A stretch of 36,800 bases of DNA. Origin: Hyphomicrobiales bacterium. GTDB lineage: Bacteria; Pseudomonadota; Alphaproteobacteria; Rhizobiales; CAJQND01. Both the position numbers and the translations under genes were made by a program. Position 1 is the stretch's first letter; every line of letters begins with the position of its first letter. Under the pieces are notes generated by a model. That model saw only the letters and a list, made by a program, of their open reading frames with translations. It searched no databases and was not told where the DNA came from. Location: assembly GCA_028285595.1 (NCBI GenBank), contig JANQOW010000064.1, positions 1 through 36,800 of the forward strand, written 5' to 3'. Shown piece after piece: positions 27,873-34,320 of the stretch.

Positions 27873-28028
27873 CGCTCCAGTACGCCAACCTTACTTCATT
27901 CCCCTCGGGCCAGGCTTGGAGCTTACCAGAAGACGCAGCCAAGTGTCTTGTGTCCCGCTCAGCGCTCTTGCCGGGGCGTCAGCATAGCCTTAAATGTGAA
28001 ATCTTGACAGTGGACGAAAGGGGGACGG

Positions 28029-28685
28029 ATGCCGGACAACCACATTCTGGCCGAACGGGACCGCGAGGTGCTTCGGATCATCTTGAACCGGCCCGATAAG
28101 GCCAATGCGCTGACCCGGGAGATGATCGGTGAGCTTACGGAGCTGTTCGATCTGGCCAGCGAAGATGATGATCTCAGAGTGCTCACCATTGAAGGCGCTG
28201 GAGGCCGGGTGTTTTGCGGCGGCGCGGATCTGGCGCAGTTCATCGAGGATGGCCGCAGCGGTGACGATGAGCTCTGGGAGGATATGTCTGAGGCTTTGAG
28301 CGCGGTGCCTTTCCTCACCATCGCCAAGATCAACGGCGCGTGTATTGGCGGCTCGCTCACGCTGGCGCTGGGGTGCGATGTGCGCCTTGCGGTGCCCACT
28401 GCAGCATTTGGATACCCCGTGCTTCGCAATGGCGTCTTTCCCACCTCCCAGGATGGCCGTAAGCTTGATGCGTTGGTTGGACCAGGCCGCAAGGCCCTGT
28501 TCCTGCTGGGAGGCAGCCGGGTTGAGGCGGACGAAGCGCTGGGCTGGGGGTTGGTGGACCGGATCGTTGCATCCGATGGGCTGGATAAGGCCACGGCGGA
28601 GCTGAGCCAGGCGGCGCTTGCCGCCCCGCCGGACCATCTCCAAGCGCTCAAAGCCTATTGCCGCGAGACCAGCATCCTGGGTTGA
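28029..28685 (+). CDS. Enoyl-CoA hydratase/isomerase family protein, short and divergent
   Basis: A 218-residue crotonase-fold protein, about 40 residues shorter than usual enoyl-CoA hydratases. RPDKANALTREM and the oxyanion-hole segments GRVFCGGADLAQF and INGACIGGSLTLALGCDVRLA are clear. The usual catalytic Glu in the PE motif after the third segment is absent: the sequence reads FGYPVLRNGVFP, with Val where Glu normally lies, and no second Glu is obvious in the KALFLLGG helix. The C-terminal trimer helices are abbreviated. It may therefore catalyse another crotonase reaction (isomerase, hydrolase or decarboxylase type) or have a non-hydratase role. GGGGGACGG precedes the ATG. It is followed by an alcohol dehydrogenase-like gene 91 bp downstream. 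Confidence 0.82.
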   Translation: MPDNHILAERDREVLRIILNRPDKANALTREMIGELTELFDLASEDDDLRVLTIEGAGGRVFCGGADLAQFIEDGRSGDDELWEDMSEALSAVPFLTIAKINGACIGGSLTLALGCDVRLAVPTAAFGYPVLRNGVFPTSQDGRKLDALVGPGRKALFLLGGSRVEADEALGWGLVDRIVASDGLDKATAELSQAALAAPPDHLQALKAYCRETSILG

Positions 28686-28776
28686 CGGGATTGCTGCCCG
28701 CCGCACAGACGAACCGTTTGCACAAAGCGCCAATCTGCTTATTGTCTGCATTGAGGCCAAAAAGTGGGGAGCGAGG

Positions 28777-29874
28777 ATGAGCGGTGCGGCCATGGTGGCA
28801 CAAGGCAAACGCCTGACCCGGGCCGTGGTGTGCCAGGGCGGCGGAATGACCGCTCTGCAATCGTGCCCGGTCCCGGATCCGGGGGAAGGCGAATTGCTTT
28901 TGCGCCTGAGGTTGGCCGGCCTCAGCGGCACGGATCTGATCAAGCTGAGTACACAGGGAGCGTTGCCCGGCACCGTGCTGGGGCACGAACTGGTGGGCAC
29001 CATTGAGGCCATCGGTCCGGGCGTGGAAGACTTTGAGTTGGGCGAGAGAGTGGTCGCCGCTCCGCGCGTGGCCTGCGGTGTCTGCGCCTTTTGCCGGGCC
29101 GGCAATGAAACCATGTGTGAGGCGTTCAAAGAGAACCTGCTCTATCCGGGTGGCTATTCGGACTTTGTGCTTGTTTCGCGCCGGGCAGTGGAAGAGGCCA
29201 CCTTTGTGTTGCCGGACCATGTGTCTGATGAGCAGGCTGTGTTCCTTGAGCCGGCGGCCTGCGTGCTTCGCGGTATTGAGCGCTCCGGACTGGCACGGCG
29301 CGCGAGCGTTGCGGTGCTGGGCTGCGGCACTATGGGGTTGTTGCATCTTCTGGTGCTGAGGGCAGCATTTCCCGGTGCCAGAGTGGTCATGGTGGACCCA
29401 GATGTGGAGCGGCTGGAAATGGCCAAGCGCTTGGGCGCGGATGGCGTTGGGGTTCCCGGCCCTGGCGTGGAGATCGTGGTTCAGGAGCTGGCGGGCGGGC
29501 TTGGAGCAGATGTGGTGTTTGATACCGTCGGTGGGGCCGCATCTTTGGAAGAGGGGATCGGCCTCAGCCGCTCCGGCGGCACGGTTGTTCTGTTCTCACA
29601 TGCCCCGGAGCACATGACCGCCAGCTTTGACCTCAACAGCCTCTTCACCCAGGAACGGCGCGTGATCGGCACCTACAACAGCGCCCTTAAGGAGCAGGTG
29701 CGGGTGTTTCAGCTGATCTGCGAAGGCGCACTGGACGCTGCGCCCCTGGTGACCCATCGGTATGGTCTTGAAGATTTCGGAATGGGTGCCGCGTTCGCCA
29801 AACGCCAGAAGGCGCTCAAAGTGGTGTTCACGCCCTCTCAAGGGGCAGCGCAGGGAGGAAGCGGCAATGACTGA
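28777..29874 (+). CDS. Zinc-type alcohol dehydrogenase family protein (MDR)
   Basis: A 365-residue medium-chain dehydrogenase/reductase. The GroES-like half has GHE (Gly69-His70-Glu71) and four structural-zinc Cys in CGVCAFCRAGNETMC. The NAD(P)-binding half has the Rossmann stretch VAVLGCGTMGLLHLL and an acidic residue at the end of the second strand (VMVDPD), favouring NAD. The usual first catalytic-zinc ligand, Cys in GICGTD, is replaced by Ser50 (GLSGTD). Glu in FLEPAACVLRG is present. GGGGAGCGAGG precedes ATG 28777. Substrate unknown; polyol or threonine-type dehydrogenases are the nearest groups by motif. Its stop overlaps the start of the next gene by 8 bp. Confidence 0.88.
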   Translation: MSGAAMVAQGKRLTRAVVCQGGGMTALQSCPVPDPGEGELLLRLRLAGLSGTDLIKLSTQGALPGTVLGHELVGTIEAIGPGVEDFELGERVVAAPRVACGVCAFCRAGNETMCEAFKENLLYPGGYSDFVLVSRRAVEEATFVLPDHVSDEQAVFLEPAACVLRGIERSGLARRASVAVLGCGTMGLLHLLVLRAAFPGARVVMVDPDVERLEMAKRLGADGVGVPGPGVEIVVQELAGGLGADVVFDTVGGAASLEEGIGLSRSGGTVVLFSHAPEHMTASFDLNSLFTQERRVIGTYNSALKEQVRVFQLICEGALDAAPLVTHRYGLEDFGMGAAFAKRQKALKVVFTPSQGAAQGGSGND

Positions 29875-30244
29875 ACGGGAAGAAAGCCTATTGGCGGCCC
29901 ACGAGGCCCGGATCGCTGCCCTGGTCGCGGGTGATCTTGAGGCCCTGGCAAAGGTGGTTGGCGAGGACCTGGTGTTCGTGAACGCTCAGGGCAAAGTCTC
30001 GCGGCGCCCGGAAATCATCGCAGCGTTTCAAGGCGGCACCATGAAGGTGGAGCGGATCGATGCGGACAATGTTGAAACCAGGTTTTACGGCGATACGGCG
30101 CTGCTGAGCTACCGGGCCCACACCACGGTGCGCGACGGGGACAGTGTGATCGACGGTCTGACGCAGAACACCTGCGTGTTCGTTCATCGCGACGGGCGCT
30201 GGCAGATGGTCAACCAACACCAGTGTGCGATTGCACCCGGCTAG
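29867..30244 (+). CDS. NTF2-like (SnoaL/DUF4440-type) protein
   Basis: A 125-residue protein with the compact alpha+beta pattern of the NTF2 superfamily: an N-terminal helix pair (LLAAHEARIAALVAGDLEAL), VGEDLVFVNAQGKVSRR, a central helix, and C-terminal strands ending DGRWQMVNQHQC, which is the family's typical last strand. A good GGGAGGAA site lies about 7 bases before the ATG. It overlaps the dehydrogenase gene by 8 bp and so is translated with it. Such proteins may be small enzymes, detoxifying domains or ligand binders; no specific role can be given. It converges on the macro-domain-like gene with only 3 bp between stops. Confidence 0.8.
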   Translation: MTEREESLLAAHEARIAALVAGDLEALAKVVGEDLVFVNAQGKVSRRPEIIAAFQGGTMKVERIDADNVETRFYGDTALLSYRAHTTVRDGDSVIDGLTQNTCVFVHRDGRWQMVNQHQCAIAPG

Positions 30245-30247
30245 ACT

Positions 30248-30985
30248 TTAGGAGCCCGCAAGGGCACGATGCCAAGGATCGTCGTCCGGAACTTCGATGG
30301 TAGCGATCCCTCCCGCATGGCTGGAGAGCCCTTGGGTGGTGCCTTGCAGGATTGCGCGGGCAATATCCGGTGCCGGAGTGCCATGCGTGTTGTAGATGCC
30401 TGATCCATAAAGACAGAGGCGCACGACAGCCAGATCGGGCACGTCTTTCGGCTTTTGAAGCTCATTATAGGTGGCTGCCGTCAGCGCGATGGTTTCCGCA
30501 AGGGTGCTGATTGCGCCCAAAAAGAGCTCTTCGGTGGCGAAATTGCCACCGAAGGGCGAGGCCACATAGATCATGCCGGCATTTTCCGCCACGCCGTTCG
30601 GCTGGAGCCCGGGGCCGAACATGTCCACGAAGCACAGGCCGTCATGGGCTTGGGAGCGATCTGTAAGTGGCCGGTCTGCATTGAGCAAGCTGAAAGCGGT
30701 CGGGTTCTTGTTGTCATACGCCATGTGGGTTTCACCGCCGCCGCGCACGTGCTGTACTAGGGCTTTATGGCGCGTTTCGTAGGCGCTGAGGGTTTGACCG
30801 GCAAGTGCCCGTGCAAAGCCGCCATTGATGCCGCCACCGCCCACATAGAGGTCTTCAGAGTTGCCTGCATTGACCGATGCCATGGCCGCGCCTGCGCCGG
30901 GCGCCTCATAGAAGATCGGCGCAAATCCGCTGGGCGCTTTGGCAATCAGCGCAATTTCAACGTCCGTGCCCGGCAGTTTTGTCAT
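30248..30985 (-). CDS. Macro-domain-like protein, divergent
   Basis: A 245-residue protein with no signal peptide. VNAGN...GGGGINGGFARALAG (about residues 38-63) strongly resembles the macro-domain ADP-ribose-binding motif VNAAN...GGGGVDGAIHRAAG. A second macro-like segment is VVRLCLYGSGIYN with following PAPDIARAI (about residues 205-230), corresponding to the distal-ribose/phosphate loop (STGxxG/F) of the fold. The intervening part, about 140 residues, is longer than in standard macro domains and has no recognisable match (it includes GLCFVDMFGPGLQP and ASPFGGNFATEEL). It is the last gene of a leftward operon, 14 bp after the PEP-mutase-like gene. Function could be ADP-ribose or other nucleotide-ester binding or hydrolysis. 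The assignment is by motif and needs a profile search. Confidence 0.55.
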   Translation of the reverse strand: MTKLPGTDVEIALIAKAPSGFAPIFYEAPGAGAAMASVNAGNSEDLYVGGGGINGGFARALAGQTLSAYETRHKALVQHVRGGGETHMAYDNKNPTAFSLLNADRPLTDRSQAHDGLCFVDMFGPGLQPNGVAENAGMIYVASPFGGNFATEELFLGAISTLAETIALTAATYNELQKPKDVPDLAVVRLCLYGSGIYNTHGTPAPDIARAILQGTTQGLSSHAGGIATIEVPDDDPWHRALAGS

Positions 30986-30999
30986 GCGGCCTTGGTCTA

Positions 31000-31854
31000 T
31001 TAGGCCAGGTTCGCCTTGTTAGGGTGCTTGAAGAAGGCGCTCATGGCCGGATCGGAGATCACGTTGCCAAGATAGCCGAAGGTGCCCTCGGTGGCGAGCT
31101 TTTCAGCCGCCTGGTGAAGGGTGGCGTAGCAGGCACGCGCCATGCTGCCGCCGGTGCTGATGCGCCTGACCCCCATATCCTCAAGCTGACGGACGGTGTA
31201 TTGCGGGCCGTCCCACTCTGAGACCACGCTGATGGGGGCATCTATCTCCTTGACCAGCCCTTCAATGATCTCCGGAGTGTTGCCGCCGGGCAGAAACAGG
31301 CAGTCGGCGCCGGCTTCCCGGTAGAGATTGGCCCGTTTGATGGCCTCGCTATACTTGTTCTCCACGTCGAAATAGAAGATCTCGCAGCGCGCCGTGAGCG
31401 TGAAGGGGAAGTCTGCCTCGTCAGCCGCCACACGGGCCGCACGAATGCGCTCAGCCGCCAGCGGTAACTCGTAAAGCGGTTTGGCGGGATCTCCGGTAAA
31501 GTCCTCAATGCCACCGCCCACCATGCCGAGTTGGGCAGCCCGGCGGATGGTTTCGGCCACCTTTTCCGGTTCGGTGGCATATCCGTCTTCCAGATCCCCG
31601 CTCACCGGCAGGTCCACACAGTCAGCCACGCGCCCATAGGCTTCCAGCATCTCATCGGCGGGCACCGCATAAACGTAATCTTCGCGGCCGCGGGCCCAGT
31701 TCACGCCGCCGCTGGTGGTGGCGAGCGCAGGAAAACCCTGGGCGGCGAGAAACTTGGCGCTGCCCTCATCCCAAGCATTGGGCATGACGAAGATACCCTC
31801 GCGGGTGTGGAGATCTGCAAACAGCTTCGCTTTGTCTAGGAGAGAGGGGCTCAT
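31000..31854 (-). CDS. Isocitrate lyase/PEP mutase superfamily protein
   Basis: A 284-residue TIM-barrel enzyme of the ICL/PEPM superfamily, the size of methylisocitrate lyase and oxaloacetate decarboxylase-like members. FVMPNAWDEGSAKFLAAQGFPALATTSGGV is the usual opening, LPVSGDLEDGYA supplies metal-binding Asp/Glu, and GGIEDFTGD and LTARCEIFY follow. The isocitrate-lyase KKCGH signature is absent, so it is not a classical isocitrate lyase; the reaction (C-C or P-C bond chemistry on a 2-oxo acid) is open. Its start overlaps the PNPOx-like stop by ATGA (31851-31854), implying coupled translation. Confidence 0.88.
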   Translation of the reverse strand: MSPSLLDKAKLFADLHTREGIFVMPNAWDEGSAKFLAAQGFPALATTSGGVNWARGREDYVYAVPADEMLEAYGRVADCVDLPVSGDLEDGYATEPEKVAETIRRAAQLGMVGGGIEDFTGDPAKPLYELPLAAERIRAARVAADEADFPFTLTARCEIFYFDVENKYSEAIKRANLYREAGADCLFLPGGNTPEIIEGLVKEIDAPISVVSEWDGPQYTVRQLEDMGVRRISTGGSMARACYATLHQAAEKLATEGTFGYLGNVISDPAMSAFFKHPNKANLA

Positions 31855-32408
31855 TGGGGGGCCTCGAATATGCCTGTGGGTTTGCCATCAATGCTCATCT
31901 GGTTCTTGCGGGCCCAATAGGCCTCAATGCCCTCTTCGCCCATCTTGGCAAAGAACGGCTCCAGCTCGGTTTCGCCGCGCGGGCCTTTGTAGTCGTAGAA
32001 GGGGATGCCGGAGCCGCAGGAGGTCTGCACGGCCTTGATGGTCACGTCATAGATCTGGCGCGAGCCCGCCAATTTGGGAAAGAGGCCGGAGAGTTCCGCC
32101 CATTGCGGGTCGCGTGGGTGATAGGTCTCTGCCTCACCATAGACCCGCAAAATCATCGGCCGGCCTTCAAAGGCGCAGAACATCAGGGTGATGCGGTTGG
32201 CCACGCGCAGGTGAGCCGCGGTTTCGTTGCCACTGCCGGACAGAGATAACCACACAATTCGGGTGGGAGACAGAACGCGGAGTGTGTCCAAGCCCTTTGG
32301 GGAGAGGTTCACATGTCCATCCGGTGCGGCGGTGGCCACGAAGAACATGTGCTGGCTTTCAATGAACTGAACGAAGCGGGAGCTGAGTTCGGTGGGAAGG
32401 TCTGGCAT
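31851..32408 (-). CDS. Pyridoxamine 5'-phosphate oxidase-like FMN-binding protein
   Basis: A 185-residue split-barrel protein. FVATAAPDGHVNLSPKGLDTLRVL and LSLSGSGNETAAHLRVANRITLMFCAF are typical of the PNPOx-like family that binds FMN or F420. The C-terminal half (KAVQTSCGSGIPFYDYKGPRG) is shared by a common bacterial subgroup of unknown reaction. It lacks the substrate-binding C-terminal domain of true PdxH. It is the first gene of the three-gene leftward operon with the PEPM-like and macro-like genes. Its promoter should lie in the 32409-32788 gap. Confidence 0.85.
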   Translation of the reverse strand: MPDLPTELSSRFVQFIESQHMFFVATAAPDGHVNLSPKGLDTLRVLSPTRIVWLSLSGSGNETAAHLRVANRITLMFCAFEGRPMILRVYGEAETYHPRDPQWAELSGLFPKLAGSRQIYDVTIKAVQTSCGSGIPFYDYKGPRGETELEPFFAKMGEEGIEAYWARKNQMSIDGKPTGIFEAPQ

Positions 32409-32501
32409 TCAGGGCCTCATCTGATCTGTCTGATTGGTGCCGATCCTAGCAACAGGCTGCTGTCAGCATGGTGTCAGGAAAGAGATTCCAGGCCCGTCTT
32501 A

Positions 32502-32600
32502 TCTGAACAGACAAATGGGTTTGTTCAGAAAAGCCTCAGATTCGTTCAGATTCAGGGGTGGTTGCAAAAAAATTGCAAAAATTTTCAAAAAATTTTCAAC
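32502..32600. promoter_or_regulatory. Repeated TTCAGA boxes and phased A-tracts in divergent intergenic region
   Basis: The 380-bp gap between the divergent PNPOx-like gene and the small exported peptide gene holds no gene. TCTGAA (32502) is followed by TTCAGA-like boxes at 32524, 32535, 32545 and 32551, most about 10-11 bp apart. Next come A-tracts starting at 32566, 32577 and 32587, again one helical turn apart, in an AT-rich patch within GC-rich DNA. This is the pattern of intrinsically bent DNA next to a repeated protein-binding site. The binding factor is unknown and no confident -35/-10 pair was seen. Confidence 0.45.
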
Positions 32601-32788
32601 GTGAAATCAATCGGTTAGTCGAAAAACCGGGTCAAATTACAAACATGAACGGTAGCTGAACGGCACATTCAGCGTCCATTCGACGATGCTCTGACATAGT
32701 GCAGTCATCGTCAAACGACGAACCCACAATCTCCTGCCACAGAGCAACCTGGCAGGTCGTTGAAAAGAGTGAAACGGGAGTGACGGCA

Positions 32789-33001
32789 ATGAGCAATACG
32801 AAATTGATCGCAGGGACTTTAGCCCTCGGGCTGACGGCCGCCGCCATGATCACATTGGCGCCGGTAGAACCCAGCCGAGCTGCAGTATTGGCCTCAGAGG
32901 CAACTGAGCGCAGTGTCGTCGTTCACAAAACCGATCACGGGCCTTCCACGGCGGAAATCGTCGCAGCGGCCTGCCAGTTTGGAGGGTGTCAGGACATCTA
33001 A
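32789..33001 (+). CDS. Small exported protein of unknown function
   Basis: A 70-residue protein starting at ATG 32789, 8 bases after GGGAG. Residues 1 to about 31 (MSNTKLIAGTLALGLTAAAM onward to PSRA) look like a Sec signal peptide, leaving a mature peptide of about 40 residues that ends in AACQFGGCQDI, with two Cys four apart. No family is recognised. A longer open frame starting at 32699 is less likely because it would put a polar stretch ahead of the signal peptide. It stands directly upstream of the hairpin-rich region and could share its transcript. Confidence 0.55.
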   Translation: MSNTKLIAGTLALGLTAAAMITLAPVEPSRAAVLASEATERSVVVHKTDHGPSTAEIVAAACQFGGCQDI

Positions 33002-33041
33002 GGGCATTCCTCCCAACCTTTCCCCGGCTTCCAGGTCTATT

Positions 33042-33254
33042 TCATCGCGACGGCAAAGCGGATTTGGAAGACGGCTGGAGGGCTCGGGAGACAGTTTGAA
33101 ACTCGGTATCACCATCCGCCCCCTCTCGGATATCGTTTTTTCGGATTGTCTCCCGCAGTTCCCTCAAACGAACGAAACGAAACAGAACGTAGAAGAGACA
33201 AAGGAAAACCAGAGATAGAGCCGCCAGCTTAGCTTCAAGTGAGGCGCGACCCAT
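33042..33254 (-). CDS. Possible small single-pass membrane protein
   Basis: A 70-residue frame with a purine-rich ribosome site (GAGAGGGGGCGG directly before ATG). Residues 10-28 (LAALSLVFLCLFYVLFRFV) form one plausible membrane helix, followed by a basic, charged stretch RLRELRETIRKND. The C-terminal third looks unstructured. It lies opposite the proposed hairpin transcript, so at most one reading may be functional. Codon choice is less GC-rich at third positions than in neighbours. Not recognised as any family; treat as tentative. Confidence 0.3.
   Translation of the reverse strand: MGRASLEAKLAALSLVFLCLFYVLFRFVRLRELRETIRKNDIREGADGDTEFQTVSRALQPSSKSALPSR
33104..33141 (+). terminator. Hairpin followed by T6
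   Basis: CGGTATC (33104-33110) pairs with GATATCG (33129-33135) including one G-T wobble, around an 18-nt C-rich loop, and TTTTTT follows at 33136-33141. This looks like a rho-independent terminator for rightward transcription, probably of the small exported peptide gene ending at 33001. The stem is short, so strength is uncertain. Confidence 0.5.
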
Positions 33255-33267
33255 CCGCCCCCTCTCG
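33112..33267. repeat. 17-bp direct repeat
   Basis: CCATCCGCCCCCTCTCG occurs identically at 33112-33128 and 33251-33267, 139 bp apart. On the plus strand both copies fall inside the loop or interior of a hairpin. On the minus strand the same sequence reads as a purine-rich site followed by ATG. Confidence 0.8.
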
Positions 33268-33433
33268 CAGCGCCCCTTGAGGCCGGCTGGCGGCTCTAAT
33301 CAGACCCCAAATGAAGGTCCACCCAACCTTCATTTCCGCAACGAGGGCCCGCCCCAAGGCCCTCGACCCCAAAGAGCCTACCCCTCGGCTCGCTCAAGGC
33401 CCGCTTCCCCGCCCCAGGGAAGCGGGCCGTTTT
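33216..33433 (+). ncRNA. Candidate structured non-coding RNA with C-rich loops
   Basis: Four hairpins follow one another in a gene-free stretch: a 13-bp perfect stem (33216-33228 with 33286-33298) enclosing the 17-bp repeat, then AATGAAGGT/ACCTTCATT (33310-33334), CGAGGGCC/GGCCCTCG (33342-33365), and a terminator stem (33398-33428). The last three loops are CCACCCA, CGCCCCAA and CGCCCCA, all able to pair with Shine-Dalgarno-like G-rich sequence. Loops of this kind recall the Cuckoo/CcsR-type sRNAs of alphaproteobacteria, although the exact CCUCCUCCC motif is absent. The orientation is set by the terminator. There is no expression evidence. Confidence 0.35.
33398..33433 (+). terminator. Rho-independent terminator
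   Basis: A perfect 12-bp GC-rich stem, GGCCCGCTTCCC (33398-33409) with GGGAAGCGGGCC (33417-33428), encloses a 7-nt loop and is followed by GTTTTG. It would end rightward transcripts coming from the 33.0-33.4 kb region. Confidence 0.75.
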
Positions 33434-33440
33434 GCTTGCA

Positions 33441-33511
33441 CCCCTGCGAAAGCAGGGGCCCATAGCTCTCCCCTCTTTCCTTGCTCAGAAGATCCCTGCT
33501 TTCGCAGGGAT
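33441..33511. repeat. Two-hairpin palindromic repeat element
   Basis: CCCCTGC/GCAGGGG (33441-33458, loop GAAA) and ATCCCTGC/GCAGGGAT (33492-33511, loop TTTC) flank a pyrimidine-rich spacer beginning CCCATAG. Order, loops and the GCTCAGAAG lead-in match the pair at 16910-16979, so these are two copies of one dispersed element. The rest of the gap to 33622 shows no further gene. Confidence 0.8.
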
Positions 33512-33622
33512 GCGGCCGCCAAAATGAACACTATATGAATACCGGGTTCAGGCCCGGTTCCGGCGCCCTATGGCATTGTCTCTTCAACACTAGAGATACC
33601 CCCTCGCATAGGGCACGGAACC

Positions 33623-34216
33623 ATGACGAAGACAGTTTTGACAGCACTCACCGCAGCCATCGCATTGGCCGCCATCACCGCGCACGCCAATGCGGCAGCG
33701 CGCACGTACTTCAAGCCTAATGTGGACGGCGACCGGGTGTCCGCTTGCCTGAGCACGGGCAATTCCTGCGGCAAGCCGGTTGCGGATCGTCTGTGCATCG
33801 CGCGCGGCTTTGAGCGCGCGCTGACATTCAAGCTGGATCCTGCACCCGCCACGGCTCGGGGCCTGCGCACCGTCGACAACGAACTGGTGCGGGCTGAAGG
33901 TCTGAAGGCCTTTGCTTTCGTGAAGTGCTACAAGCCCAACGATAAGCCTTCCACGGTCACCTTCAACCAACCGGCGACGGAAACCGGCAGAGCAGCGTTT
34001 CGCCTGGCATCTGCCAGTTGCTCAGAAGGCGACGACCACTGCACCCGCGATGCGGCTGATCGGTGGTGCCAGCAGCGTGGTTTTGGCCTTGGTGCACGGA
34101 CCTATGCTGTGAAGCTGGACCTGGGTTTGACCAATGACACCCTGTTTGGTGCTGCGAGCGCCGATGAGGTGGACCTGGTGTCCTCGTTCTCCACCATCAC
34201 CTGCAAGGCACGCTAA
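33623..34216 (+). CDS. Exported protein with two copies of a Cys module
   Basis: A 197-residue protein with a signal peptide at residues 1-25 (MTKTVLTALTAAIALAAIT, cleavage near ANAA). The mature part is a tandem duplication. Module one has Cys42, Cys49, Cys58 and RGF at 61-63, then Cys102; module two has Cys133, Cys140, Cys149 and RGF at 152-154, then Cys194. The C-x6-C-x8-C-x2-RGF spacing is identical, and A-D-R before the third Cys is shared. Eight Cys suggest two disulfide pairs per module in the periplasm or outside the cell. I do not recognise the family. The gene follows the repeat-rich gap and precedes a permease gene by 104 bp, with no proof of joint transcription. Confidence 0.7.
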   Translation: MTKTVLTALTAAIALAAITAHANAAARTYFKPNVDGDRVSACLSTGNSCGKPVADRLCIARGFERALTFKLDPAPATARGLRTVDNELVRAEGLKAFAFVKCYKPNDKPSTVTFNQPATETGRAAFRLASASCSEGDDHCTRDAADRWCQQRGFGLGARTYAVKLDLGLTNDTLFGAASADEVDLVSSFSTITCKAR

Positions 34217-34320
34217 CCCTCCTCAACTGGGTGCGGTTGTCGGACACATTTGGTTATGACCGATTAATCGCTGCATTGCTGCAGAAATAACGGGCATACT
34301 TGCCGTTGAAACTGTCGGCA

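Noticed and set aside
28003-28008. TTGACA resembling a -35 box before the hydratase gene
   Set aside because: It is only 21 bases from the start codon, leaving no room for a -10 box and leader.
27990-29129. A 379-codon leftward frame across the hydratase and dehydrogenase genes
   Set aside because: It crosses two conserved genes and an intergenic gap and resembles no protein family.
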